Source: Streptococcus thermophilus
GTDB taxonomy: Bacteria; Actinomycetota; Actinomycetes; Mycobacteriales; Mycobacteriaceae
Direction of reading: 5' to 3'
DNA: 64,000 bases
Assembly (NCBI GenBank): GCA_900618065.1
Contig: UYIL01000003.1
Span: forward strand, 2,356,001-2,420,000
In this document: positions 25,805 to 34,444 of the stretch, piece by piece
Layout of the letters: every line of letters begins with the position of its first letter
How positions within the stretch are numbered: position 1 is the first letter of the stretch
Made by a program: the position numbers and the translations under genes
The notes under the pieces: model-generated
The model's database searches: none
What the model was told of the DNA's origin: nothing
Seen by the model: only the letters and a program-made list of their open reading frames with translations

Positions 25805-26737
25805 TTACCAGCCGGGTGTGCCCGGACCCTGGTACGGCGGCTGCTGGTACGGCTGGCCCGGGTAGGGCTGGCTAGGATACGGCTGGCTCGGGTAAGGCGC
25901 CGGATACGGGGAATCAGGGTATGCAGACGGGTACGGGTGGGCCGGATAAGCCGGGTAGGAACCAGCCGGGTACATGGGATCGCCGTAGGGCGGCTGCATC
26001 CCGGGCGCGACGCCGTACGTGGGGACGTAAGGGTAGTCGGAGCAGATCAGCTGGTAGATGCGGGCAAATGCCAAAGACTCGGCCGGGTAGGTGACAAACA
26101 GCGAGAGGTTGAGCGTGAACAAGGAAAGCATCGAGTTGATGATGTGCAGCAGAGTGATCGACCCCAGAACCGTCCAGTAGCACCCTTTGAGGTCCTTGAA
26201 GACCCGGCCAAAGGCCTCGAATGGGTTCGCTGCCCTATCGATGACGTACACCGGCACCAGAACGACCACCGGGTACACCAGGAACGCGAGCACTACAGCA
26301 GCAATGCCGAGGAGAACGGTGAAGGCCGGGTGGACGTCGAAAAGCAGGGCCGCTCCGGCGATAGGCAGACCGACAACGATCACCCCGAAACAGGCGGTCA
26401 GGAGGTACGCCACCACTGCCCCGATGATCGGCAAACCAGTGAATGCGTTGGACCAGCGGGCTCCTTCGCCGGCGACATCGCGGAGAGCAACGCGGGTGCG
26501 TGCGACCTGCCACCACAACCAGATGAAGCCGAGAACAGCGACGAAAACGAGCGCCTTAATGAGGTCTTCGTTGGTCACGATCTCCTCGTCGGAGAGAACC
26601 CCCGTGACCCCACCCATGATCAACGTGGCGATGACAATAGCCGTGAAGATGAGGTTGATCCCGGCGTAGACGAGAAAATTGTCGAATACCCGCTTGAACC
26701 CGAACCCGATCGGCTCGGTGACTGTCACCGTGGTCAT
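25805..26737 (-). CDS. Membrane protein with Pro/Tyr-rich cytoplasmic tail
   Basis: 310 aa. About six TM segments fill residues ~20-225, beginning TEPIGFGFKRVFDNFLVYAG. The C-terminal ~85 residues are a Pro-Tyr-Ser-Gln-rich tail built on PYPxxPYP-like units. It is related to the adjacent upstream gene, where the equivalent PIPFAFKRLF motif also starts the membrane domain, but there the low-complexity region is N-terminal. No function is known; corynebacteria often carry such paralogous pairs. Confidence 0.75.
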   Translation of the reverse strand: MTTVTVTEPIGFGFKRVFDNFLVYAGINLIFTAIVIATLIMGGVTGVLSDEEIVTNEDLIKALVFVAVLGFIWLWWQVARTRVALRDVAGEGARWSNAFTGLPIIGAVVAYLLTACFGVIVVGLPIAGAALLFDVHPAFTVLLGIAAVVLAFLVYPVVVLVPVYVIDRAANPFEAFGRVFKDLKGCYWTVLGSITLLHIINSMLSLFTLNLSLFVTYPAESLAFARIYQLICSDYPYVPTYGVAPGMQPPYGDPMYPAGSYPAYPAHPYPSAYPDSPYPAPYPSQPYPSQPYPGQPYQQPPYQGPGTPGW

Positions 26738-26836
26738 CTTGGCTCCTTCATACCTGCTGCTAAGAGATGAAAAGCGTGCCGCCCAGCACCATTGTTAGAT
26801 GCAGGCGGCACGCTGAGGGTTACACCCGGGTGAGCT

Positions 26837-28048
26837 TTAGTACATGCTCATGTAGCCACTGGGGGACTCAGGGTTCTGCGGGCCAGCCTGGTTGGGCTGG
26901 TCGCGGTGCGCGCTGATCCAGCGGTACATGAAGACGTAAGCCAGCGTCTGGAGCGGCGGAGCCAAGAAGGCGCCGAGACCGAACGTGACAAAGCCGAGTG
27001 CACCGCACATCAAACCCACAAGAAGCATCGCGCCGAAGACCGGCCAGAAGTGCGGCTTGACATCCTGCCATGCCATCTTCACGGCACCGCCAGCGTTGGT
27101 GCGGCCGTCGTAGACGTAGAACGGGATCATGCCCAAGAAGGGTGCCAGGCCCAGGAAAACCACGAACATGATGAGGAAGCCGAGGAAGACCAGCGCCGGG
27201 TGGATCAGGCCAAGCAGCACACTCAGCAGCATCAGAACGAAGGCGACAACGCCGCAGATCAACCCGACGAGGATGTGAACCAGAATGGCCTGGCCCCACG
27301 GGACGTTCTTGAACAAGTTACCCCAGCTCGGTTCTTCACCACGGGAGTCGCGCAATGCGGTGTTGTACAGCACGATCGTCATCACCATACCGATGACGAA
27401 GACCAGCACATAGAAGAGAATGAAGCTGAGCGGGTTTTCTGCAATCGGGTTGAAGTTCGGATCTTCAGCCGCGGCTGGGTTATTGGCGAGCTCCATCATT
27501 ACCGGAACCAAAGTGAGCATCATCGCCACGACGAGACCGATCAACATCAGCACCGTGAAGCCGATGTAGACGTGCCAGTTCTTGGAGAACAAGCGCTTGA
27601 ACGCGAAAGGAATCGGTTCGACGACCGGCAGCGGACCAGGGCCGATCTGCAGGGGGCGGCCCGATTCGGAAGTCGGGTCATTCTCGGGGTGTTGGAAACC
27701 CGGCCCCGGAGCGTAGGCGTTCTGGCCGTAGCCGTCTTGGCCCTGGCCGTAGGTATCAAAGCCGGCGCCGGGCTGGCCGTAACCGGAGTCACCGAAGCCG
27801 GAGTTCGGGGTGGAGCCGGTCTGACCGAAGCCACCCTGGCCGTAGCTGGAGTCGCCGTATCCGCTCTGCCCGTAAGAGCTGGAGCCGGACTGACCGTAGC
27901 CGTTCTGGCCGGACTGGCCGTAGGAGGTGGAGCCGGTCGAGTCAGCGGGGTTGGGGGTGTTGGTGTTGTTGCCGTTTGTGCCGTAGCCGCCGAAAGGATT
28001 GTTGTCCTGACCGCCGAACGGGTTATTTGGATCATTAGGGTTGGTCAT
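26837..28048 (-). CDS. Membrane protein with Tyr/Gly/Gln/Ser low-complexity N-terminus
   Basis: 403 aa from MTNPNDPNNPFGGQDNN at 28048; a longer frame upstream has no ribosome site. Residues ~1-130 are almost only Gly, Ser, Tyr, Gln, Asn, built on (S/G)YGQ(S/G) units. Residues ~150-385 contain about six TMs starting PIPFAFKRLFSKNWHVYIGF and resemble the neighbouring gene product. The composition is reminiscent of eukaryotic prion-like domains, though this says nothing yet about behaviour. Function is unknown. Confidence 0.75.
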   Translation of the reverse strand: MTNPNDPNNPFGGQDNNPFGGYGTNGNNTNTPNPADSTGSTSYGQSGQNGYGQSGSSSYGQSGYGDSSYGQGGFGQTGSTPNSGFGDSGYGQPGAGFDTYGQGQDGYGQNAYAPGPGFQHPENDPTSESGRPLQIGPGPLPVVEPIPFAFKRLFSKNWHVYIGFTVLMLIGLVVAMMLTLVPVMMELANNPAAAEDPNFNPIAENPLSFILFYVLVFVIGMVMTIVLYNTALRDSRGEEPSWGNLFKNVPWGQAILVHILVGLICGVVAFVLMLLSVLLGLIHPALVFLGFLIMFVVFLGLAPFLGMIPFYVYDGRTNAGGAVKMAWQDVKPHFWPVFGAMLLVGLMCGALGFVTFGLGAFLAPPLQTLAYVFMYRWISAHRDQPNQAGPQNPESPSGYMSMY

Positions 28049-28188
28049 GGGGCCTATCATATTCTGTTGACCAAAATATGCGAGTTCAAATGGCACATTG
28101 TTCAGGGAGCACTCAGACCGAACCAAAGGTTCCAATCACGCTGCACTGCCCTGCCGCCTGTTCGCGCCGTCGCGGCATGAACCCGGTT

Positions 28189-28194
28189 TAGAAT
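28189..28194 (+). promoter_or_regulatory. -10 box of the DUF1707 gene (leaderless)
   Basis: TAGAAT ends 7 nt before the GTG at 28202. The same layout occurs before alaT at 28854. Confidence 0.6.
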
Positions 28195-28201
28195 GGGCGT
28201 T

Positions 28202-28834
28202 GTGAGTAATCAGCCGTACCCCCAACCCCCGGCCCGCGACTTTCGCCTGTCCGACGCGGAACGTGCGGACGCATTGGCCCAGCTGACCTTCGCGTACGGT
28301 GAGGGCCGCCTGGACCCGGATGAGTACGACAGGCGTTGTGATGCCGCAACCCAGGCCGCCACCCACCGCGACCTTGAACCGCTGTTCCGGGACCTTCCTG
28401 CGCAGCAGCCCTCCCATCAGGTCCAACCGTACCAGCCGGCCCCCGGCCAAGAAGTAGAGGTTTATACGCGCCACGAACTTGCCACCGCCCGCAAGAATGG
28501 CCAGCACATCCGCCTCGGCATTTTCGGTTTAGGGTCGATCCTGTCGTTCGGCGGCGGCATCGTGTTAGCGGAGACCGTGGCAGCGTCATGGGCGGCGCTA
28601 CCCGTTTTCATCATTCCAACGCTGTTCATCCTCCTTTACATCATGAAGGTCGGACCGGACAGCTGGTATACCCCGAGCCCGGCGCAGCTAGAACGCAAAC
28701 GTCTAAAGGATATGAGGACTGCCCGCCTGTTGGAGGAGGAACGTCGTAAAGCATTGCGCGCGGCGCAGCGCGACCAGCTCACTGGCGACGCAATGGGGTT
28801 CGCGCAGGACGCGATCAACCGCTTTAAGCGCTAG
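28202..28834 (+). CDS. DUF1707 (SHOCT-like) domain protein with two TM segments
   Basis: 210 aa from the GTG at 28202. Residues ~12-65 are a DUF1707 domain (RLSDAERADALAQLTFAYGEGRLDPDEYDRRCDAA and the DLEPLFRDLP end). Two TM helices follow in the middle, then a basic, helical C-terminus. DUF1707 is an actinobacterial N-terminal domain of unknown role, often on membrane proteins. It is followed 24 nt later by the alaT promoter, so the two genes are probably separate units. Confidence 0.8.
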   Translation: MSNQPYPQPPARDFRLSDAERADALAQLTFAYGEGRLDPDEYDRRCDAATQAATHRDLEPLFRDLPAQQPSHQVQPYQPAPGQEVEVYTRHELATARKNGQHIRLGIFGLGSILSFGGGIVLAETVAASWAALPVFIIPTLFILLYIMKVGPDSWYTPSPAQLERKRLKDMRTARLLEEERRKALRAAQRDQLTGDAMGFAQDAINRFKR

Positions 28835-28853
28835 AAACCCGGTGAATACTCAA

Positions 28854-28859
28854 TAGAAT
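28854..28859 (+). promoter_or_regulatory. -10 box of alaT (leaderless)
   Basis: TAGAAT ends 7 nt before the ATG at 28867. Confidence 0.6.
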
Positions 28860-28866
28860 GGCCCCC

Positions 28867-30135
28867 ATGAGCGAGCAGAACAACGAAAAGCCCCAACGTA
28901 AGCCTTTGAAGAAGCACCGCCACTTCGACCAGGCGGACAAGCTTAAGAACGTGGCCTACGACCTGCGCGGTCCGGTCGCCGCAACGGCGGAGGAGATGGA
29001 GCGCGACGGCCACAACATCCTCAAGCTGAACACGGGCAACCCAGGCATTTTCGGGTTCGACGCTCCCGACGTGATCATGCGCGACATGATCGCCAACCTG
29101 CCCCACTCGCAGGCCTACTCGACCTCGAAGGGTATCATTCCGGCGCGTCGAGCCGTGGTCACCCGCTACGAGGATGTCGAAGGCTTCCCGGAGTTCGATA
29201 TTGACGACGTCTACTTGGGCAATGGCGTCAGCGAGCTGATCAACATGGTCACGCAAGCATTGCTTAACGACGGTGATGAGGTCCTCATCCCTTCGCCCGA
29301 TTACCCGCTGTGGACGGCGGCGACGTCGTTAAGCGGCGGCACTCCCGTGCACTACATCTGCGACGAGGAAGACGACTGGAACCCGTCGCTGGACGACATT
29401 CGCTCCAAGGTGAATGAGCGCACGAAAGCGATCGTGGTGATCAACCCGAACAACCCGACGGGTGCCGTGTACTCGCGTGAGATCCTCGAGGGCATCGCCG
29501 ACATCGCCCGCGAGCACGAACTCATGGTGCTTGCCGACGAGATCTACGACCGCATCCTCTACGACGGCGCCCAACACATTTCGATGGCGTCCGTCGCCCC
29601 CGACCTGGTCACCTGCACCTTCAATGGTCTATCGAAGGCGTACCGGGTGTGCGGCTACCGCGCCGGCTGGATGATGATCACCGGCCCGAAGCGCCGCGCC
29701 GCCGGATTCATCGAGGGCCTGGATCTGCTCGCCGGCACGCGCCTGTGCTCGAACGTGCCAGGACAGCACGCGATTCAGGTTGCGCTCGGCGGCCGGCAGT
29801 CCATCTACGGCCTCACCGGTGAAGGTGGCCGCCTGAAGGAACAGCGCGACATCACCATCAAGAAGCTGCGCGAGATTCCCGGTGTTTCCGTCGTCGAGCC
29901 GAAGGGGGCGCTGTACGCCTTCCCGAAGATCGACACCGAGATGTACCACATTTACGACGACGAACGCTTCATGCTCGACCTGCTTAAAAGCGAGAAGATC
30001 CTCATGGTCGGCGGCTCCGGCTTCAACTACCCGAAACCGGACCACTTCCGCGTGGTCACGCTGCCGTGGGCATCCCAGCTAGAAAACGCCATGGAGCGGC
30101 TAGGCAACTTTTTAAGCGATTACCACCAGCACTAG
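28867..30135 (+). CDS. alaT: Alanine aminotransferase (AlaT), class I/II PLP enzyme
   Basis: 422 aa from MSEQNNEK at 28867, picked by the leaderless -10. It carries the class I fold: NTGNPGIFGF, YSTSKGIIPARRAV, the NPNNPTGAVYS segment, LADEIYDRILYD, and the PLP lysine in NGLSKAYRVCGYRAGW. The N-terminal KHRHFDQADKLKNVAYDLRGPV is typical of corynebacterial AlaT. It exchanges the amino group between alanine and pyruvate/2-oxoglutarate, with possible overlap in valine supply. A terminator at 30312-30356 separates it from the surface-protein gene. Confidence 0.88.
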   Translation: MSEQNNEKPQRKPLKKHRHFDQADKLKNVAYDLRGPVAATAEEMERDGHNILKLNTGNPGIFGFDAPDVIMRDMIANLPHSQAYSTSKGIIPARRAVVTRYEDVEGFPEFDIDDVYLGNGVSELINMVTQALLNDGDEVLIPSPDYPLWTAATSLSGGTPVHYICDEEDDWNPSLDDIRSKVNERTKAIVVINPNNPTGAVYSREILEGIADIAREHELMVLADEIYDRILYDGAQHISMASVAPDLVTCTFNGLSKAYRVCGYRAGWMMITGPKRRAAGFIEGLDLLAGTRLCSNVPGQHAIQVALGGRQSIYGLTGEGGRLKEQRDITIKKLREIPGVSVVEPKGALYAFPKIDTEMYHIYDDERFMLDLLKSEKILMVGGSGFNYPKPDHFRVVTLPWASQLENAMERLGNFLSDYHQH

Positions 30136-30311
30136 GCGGATACGGGCATGAGCGCCGCTTCCGAGCCCCCCGCGCCCGACGCATCGTGCTCTCCGAGAGC
30201 TAGCGCAACGAAGCCGCGGCGAGTGTTTTGACTCCGCCGCGGCTGCTGCCATTCTCTGCTGTTTGCATGAGAGTCCACCGCGCAATGGGTCTGAAGTAAT
30301 CCCAATAGAGC

Positions 30312-30356
30312 AAAACCCCGGACTCTGCCTCACTATTGAGGCTGGGTCCCGGGTTT
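30312..30356. terminator. Bidirectional terminator between alaT and the surface-protein gene
   Basis: AAACCCCGGAC...GTCCCGGGTTT and an inner GCCTCA/TGAGGC stem around CTAT form a long hairpin in the convergent gap. The remaining bases 30136-30311 show no gene. Confidence 0.7.
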
Positions 30357-30419
30357 CGTTATTGATGGAAGATGGTGCCGATAAGCAGCTCTAGCAGCTA
30401 GAACGTCTTATTCTGTCGG

Positions 30420-33400
30420 CTACGACATCTGCTCCATGAGCCGCCTCAGCGTATCGTTGGTGCGGCGCGAAAGGTAAGAGTTCAGCGAATCCAGCTGCTC
30501 CTGGTACGGCCCAGACATTGGTCCGGCATAGTACCCAAAACCTGCAGTGAACAGTCTGAACGGCACCAGCCAGAGCAGAGGCATCGCGTCGCTGGCATCC
30601 GGGACTCGCTTGGTCGGCGTGTTCGGCTTAGCCGGTTGGCTTGGCTTGGCCGGTGCGTTCGGCTTGGTCGTCGGTGCCGGCTGGCTTGCCTTGGTCGGCT
30701 CGTTCGGCTTCGTCGTCGGTGCCGGCTGGCTCGCCTTGGTCGGCTGGCTCGGGCTGGCCGGTTGGCTTGCCTTGGTCGGCTGGCTCGGCTCCTTCGGCTT
30801 GCTCGATTCGCTAGCCGTCGCCGGTTGGCTTGCCTTGGTCGGCTGGCTCGGCTCCTTCGGCTTGCTAGATTCGCTAGCCGTCGCCGGTTGGCTTGCCTTG
30901 GTCGGCTGGCTCGGGCTGGCCGGCTGGCTCGGCTCCTTCGGCTTGCTCGATTCGCTAGCCGTCGCCGGCTGGGATGCCTTGGTCGGCTGGCTCGGGCTGG
31001 CCGGCTGGCTTGCCTTGGTCGGCTCGTTCGGCTTGCTCGATTTGTTAGTCGTGGTCGGCTCGTTCACCTGGCTCGGTGTGCCTGCAATGCCCGGCTCCTG
31101 TGCCTTCGTCGACTCCTCCGTCGTGGTCGGCTCGCCCGCCTTGGTCGTCTCTTCCGTCGTGGTGGGCTCGTCTACCTTGGTCGGGTCTTCCGGTTTGGGC
31201 GTCTTGCCGAACCTGCCTGCCTTCGGGTAGTCAGCCTCGATGGAGAAGTTGTGCTCCGAGCCGTCCTTACGTTTGTAAGCGAGCTCTGCACGGGAGATGT
31301 CGCCCTTGAACTTCCGTTCCGGGAAGAAGATGACTTCGCCGGAGCCACTGTCAATGATCCAACGGCCCTGCTCCGGAACCTTCATCTCGCGCATGTCCTG
31401 GCTGATCTCCGGAGGCAGGCTGATACCTGCGACTCCCGTGAACCTCAGGGATCCCTCTTCCATGTCCGGTGTGCTGACCTTCACAGCGAAGGGGTTACCC
31501 GGAAGCGGCGTCACCTTGATCACCTTGTCGGTGATCTCCAGGGTGTTGCCATCCACTGTGGTGGTCATCGGAGCCGCCCCCAAAGTCACGTTGATGGGAT
31601 CCGGGGTTGCCGTGATTGGAGCAGGCGTCACCGTGATTACGGGGTCACCATTCGGCGTGGCAGTCACAGTGACCGGTTCCGGGGTCACTGTCACCGGCGG
31701 CACGGCCACAGTCGTCGGTGCGTCCTTGATCGTCGTGGTGACGTCCGGCACCGTGGTGGTGACGGGAGCCGGAGTGGCTGTAATGGTCGTCGGCTCACCC
31801 GTAACGGGGACCGTCGTGGTGATCGGATCAGGCGTCACCGTAATCGGCTCGAGTGTCACAGTTTCTGTCATGCCCTCGGGGAAAGCCGTGATGGTTGCCT
31901 GCGGGGGAGTCGTGGTCATGCTGACCGGGTACGGCGATTTCGACGGGGCGGCGTTCACCGACACCTGGTACGTGGTGGACTGGGTCGCACCGGTCTTCGT
32001 CGTCGCTTCAACCGTGACGGCGGCAGGGGTGCCGCTGTAGCCCCGAGCAGGTTCGAAAGTGACCACACCCGTGTTCGGGTCGATGGTGTACATGCCCTCT
32101 TCCCGCGCCAGGACATTCTCCACTGCACCCGCCAGGGAGTACGTGATGGTCCAGTTGTCCGGGAAGGACGGGAACATTTCCTTGCCCGGCTTCGAGGTCT
32201 GCGGCTGGTTAGCGTCGCCATTGCTTGTCGACGGCGCCGTCTTCACAGCCGCGTACTCACCCAGAACCGTGCCCGGTTCCGAGCGCACACCGTCACCATT
32301 CGCAACGGTGTAATCAACTGGGTCCGGGTTGCCGAAGAAACCGTCGACAGGCACGAAGGTGAAAGCGCCGTCGCGGTCAACAGACCATGTGCCCTGGTTC
32401 GGGATGGTCTTCGTCTTACCGTTAGAGTTCGCGTCCGCACCGTTAATCCGGACGGAGCCGCGGTCCATACCCCTTTCGTACTTTGGAGTTGCCGTGAGTT
32501 TCTCCCCGACCTCGCCGCTGGCGGACACAGGCCGCAGAACCATGTTGGTCGTCGAGACAATTGGACGGTAAATACCGTCCTCCGGAATCCCCTGACCGTT
32601 TGCGGACCTCAGGTTCGTGATGCGCACGCCGACAGCCGGAGCGGCACCCGAGAAGGACGGATCCGGAGTGAACGTGACTTCGCCGGTGTTCTTGTTGATG
32701 TCGTACCGGCCGACATTTCTGATCTGCAGTGCGGTGTCGCGCGCAACGACCTCGCCACCAGGGGTGACCAGAGCGTAGGTGAACTTGTCGTACCACGACT
32801 TCGGGTAGCCCGGGAACATCTTCTGGGCATCCAAACCCCAGTCGCCTTCGCCGCTGTCGGTGGACTTCTGGGCCTTGCCTTGCTCCCCGATGGTCGAAGC
32901 CAAAAGCCCGCTTTGGATCTCATAACCCACGCTGAGGGTAGCCATGCCCGCGGAGACACCGAGCTCGTTCTGCGCGGTGTACTGGATCGGCGTGGGGTCG
33001 CCTAAGAATCCGACCTCAGGAGTAAACGTCACCGAACCGTCACGGTTAACGCTCCAGGTGCCCTCTCCTCGCACGACGAGTGCTTTGCCAGCTTTCTTGC
33101 CGGCGGCGTTAACGAGCTCGATCGTATCCTTGTCGATCGCCGCCTGACCGCTGGACTGCGCAAAGTCCGGCTTCAGCGTGACTTCACGTCCCGCACGGTC
33201 GGTAGTCGACGCATTGTTCAGTCCGACCGTCGGCTTGACCACGTTCGGGGTGTAGATCGTGCTGACCTCAGCGTACGACGGGTTGTTCCTGTCGATCGTG
33301 TGCGCCGGTCGGGTCTGGCCGAACGGCATTACTCGCTGCTCGCCCAGACTCTTGTTCGTGGTCATGTTGCTGACAATGACACGAATCGGAGCTGCCGATT

Positions 33401-34331
33401 TCCGCGTGAGATTCGTATCCTTCAGCTCATCAGATGTGAAGAATTTCGGTCCCGGCGTAAACGAGATCTCACCAGAGTCGGGGTTGATCCGGTACGTACC
33501 CTCGCTGGTGGTCAACTCAGTGGTGACAAAGCCGAGGTGGTTGCCGTCACCGTCTTTGGCGTAGTTAGGAGTAGTGCCGGCCTTGGATGCTACGTCATCC
33601 CCTTTGACAACCTGGAAGGCGTATTTGGGGGCGAACCCAGCCCAGCCCATGCCATCCCGCACACCGGGGAACCCGTTGCGTGCTTGGGCGGTTTGTGCGC
33701 CACCGAATGCACCGGTGGATGTCAACTCTTCCGTCTCCTTGCCCGGCTGTCCGACGGTAGCGAAGTCATAATCATTCTTCGCGTTCGCATTCTTGTCAGA
33801 GCTAATCTCAATCGGCAGCGGCGGGGCATAACCGATGTAACCCGGAGCAGGCCTCCACGTCACGGAAAACTTGGAGTCTTGCGCCGTGTAAGACCACTCA
33901 CCCAACGGAGTGGGAAGAGTATTGGAGTTATTGAACGGCACCGGCCGTTCAGTATCCGTGAAGGAGGAGCGGTAGATCGTCTGGTTCTGCCCGTCCGTAA
34001 TATCCAGTGGCACCGGACTACCCCAGTTGCCGTACTTGTCCGACTTAGCCACGCCCGCTTTCTCAACGGCGTTAAGGCTGAGAAGCAAGTTGCCGTATTG
34101 GTTGCTCTGCGCGACCGCATCCCACGGCACGTTCTGCGGTGCATTGTCGTTGTATTGCTTGCCCGCAACGTTCTGCGGTGCCGCGGAAGCGACGGGCGCA
34201 GAGCTCATCTCAGGTGCAGCCACCTGAACTGTGGACAGTCCGAGAATGGCAACTGTGGCTGCGCTCAACGCTCGCTTGGATACGGAAATGCGCAGGCGAG
34301 AGGGCTGCGCAGAAGAATGTATGGGGGTCAT
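30420..34331 (-). CDS. Large fibril-type surface protein with CshA-like repeats
   Basis: 1303 aa. A signal peptide ends near ASA-AP (residue ~50). Residues ~70-810 hold repeated ~100-residue beta modules with CshA-type fibril signatures such as GTWSVNRDGSVTFTP, GEVTFTPDPSFSGAAP and GTWSVDRDGAFTFVP. A Thr/Pro/Val-rich stalk (~830-960) and a further small domain follow, then a ~150-residue Ser/Lys/Pro repeat region (KASQPATASESSKPKEPSQP units) and a hydrophobic segment near the C-terminus. No LPxTG motif was found, so the anchoring mode is unclear. CshA fibrils mediate adhesion in streptococci; adhesion is likely here. Confidence 0.82.
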   Translation of the reverse strand: MTPIHSSAQPSRLRISVSKRALSAATVAILGLSTVQVAAPEMSSAPVASAAPQNVAGKQYNDNAPQNVPWDAVAQSNQYGNLLLSLNAVEKAGVAKSDKYGNWGSPVPLDITDGQNQTIYRSSFTDTERPVPFNNSNTLPTPLGEWSYTAQDSKFSVTWRPAPGYIGYAPPLPIEISSDKNANAKNDYDFATVGQPGKETEELTSTGAFGGAQTAQARNGFPGVRDGMGWAGFAPKYAFQVVKGDDVASKAGTTPNYAKDGDGNHLGFVTTELTTSEGTYRINPDSGEISFTPGPKFFTSDELKDTNLTRKSAAPIRVIVSNMTTNKSLGEQRVMPFGQTRPAHTIDRNNPSYAEVSTIYTPNVVKPTVGLNNASTTDRAGREVTLKPDFAQSSGQAAIDKDTIELVNAAGKKAGKALVVRGEGTWSVNRDGSVTFTPEVGFLGDPTPIQYTAQNELGVSAGMATLSVGYEIQSGLLASTIGEQGKAQKSTDSGEGDWGLDAQKMFPGYPKSWYDKFTYALVTPGGEVVARDTALQIRNVGRYDINKNTGEVTFTPDPSFSGAAPAVGVRITNLRSANGQGIPEDGIYRPIVSTTNMVLRPVSASGEVGEKLTATPKYERGMDRGSVRINGADANSNGKTKTIPNQGTWSVDRDGAFTFVPVDGFFGNPDPVDYTVANGDGVRSEPGTVLGEYAAVKTAPSTSNGDANQPQTSKPGKEMFPSFPDNWTITYSLAGAVENVLAREEGMYTIDPNTGVVTFEPARGYSGTPAAVTVEATTKTGATQSTTYQVSVNAAPSKSPYPVSMTTTPPQATITAFPEGMTETVTLEPITVTPDPITTTVPVTGEPTTITATPAPVTTTVPDVTTTIKDAPTTVAVPPVTVTPEPVTVTATPNGDPVITVTPAPITATPDPINVTLGAAPMTTTVDGNTLEITDKVIKVTPLPGNPFAVKVSTPDMEEGSLRFTGVAGISLPPEISQDMREMKVPEQGRWIIDSGSGEVIFFPERKFKGDISRAELAYKRKDGSEHNFSIEADYPKAGRFGKTPKPEDPTKVDEPTTTEETTKAGEPTTTEESTKAQEPGIAGTPSQVNEPTTTNKSSKPNEPTKASQPASPSQPTKASQPATASESSKPKEPSQPASPSQPTKASQPATASESSKPKEPSQPTKASQPATASESSKPKEPSQPTKASQPASPSQPTKASQPAPTTKPNEPTKASQPAPTTKPNAPAKPSQPAKPNTPTKRVPDASDAMPLLWLVPFRLFTAGFGYYAGPMSGPYQEQLDSLNSYLSRRTNDTLRRLMEQMS
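30600..31080 (-). repeat. Tandem in-frame repeats encoding the Ser/Lys/Pro wall-spanning region
   Basis: A 63-bp (21-codon) unit starting TGGCTCGGCTCCTTCGGCTT on the plus strand occurs at 30781 and 30844 with near-identity and again at 30925 after an 18-bp insertion; shorter 18- to 36-bp relatives fill the flanks. Copy number is likely to vary between strains. Confidence 0.85.
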
Positions 34332-34444
34332 TAGGGGGATCGCCTATCGTCTCTGAATATATTAATCACCGAAAGACTACTCTGTATCCAGAATCTTGTA
34401 AACCAAACCGTAACGAAAATTTATTCAGCTTTACGGCTACTGAT

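Noticed and set aside
30600..31080. Regular repeats resembling a CRISPR array
   Set aside because: Repeats are in frame, variable in length, without unique spacers, and encode a Ser/Lys/Pro stalk.
30636..33005. 789-codon plus-strand open frame opposite the surface-protein gene
   Set aside because: Arg-rich repetitive translation produced by the complementary strand of the Ser/Lys/Pro repeats; no ribosome site.
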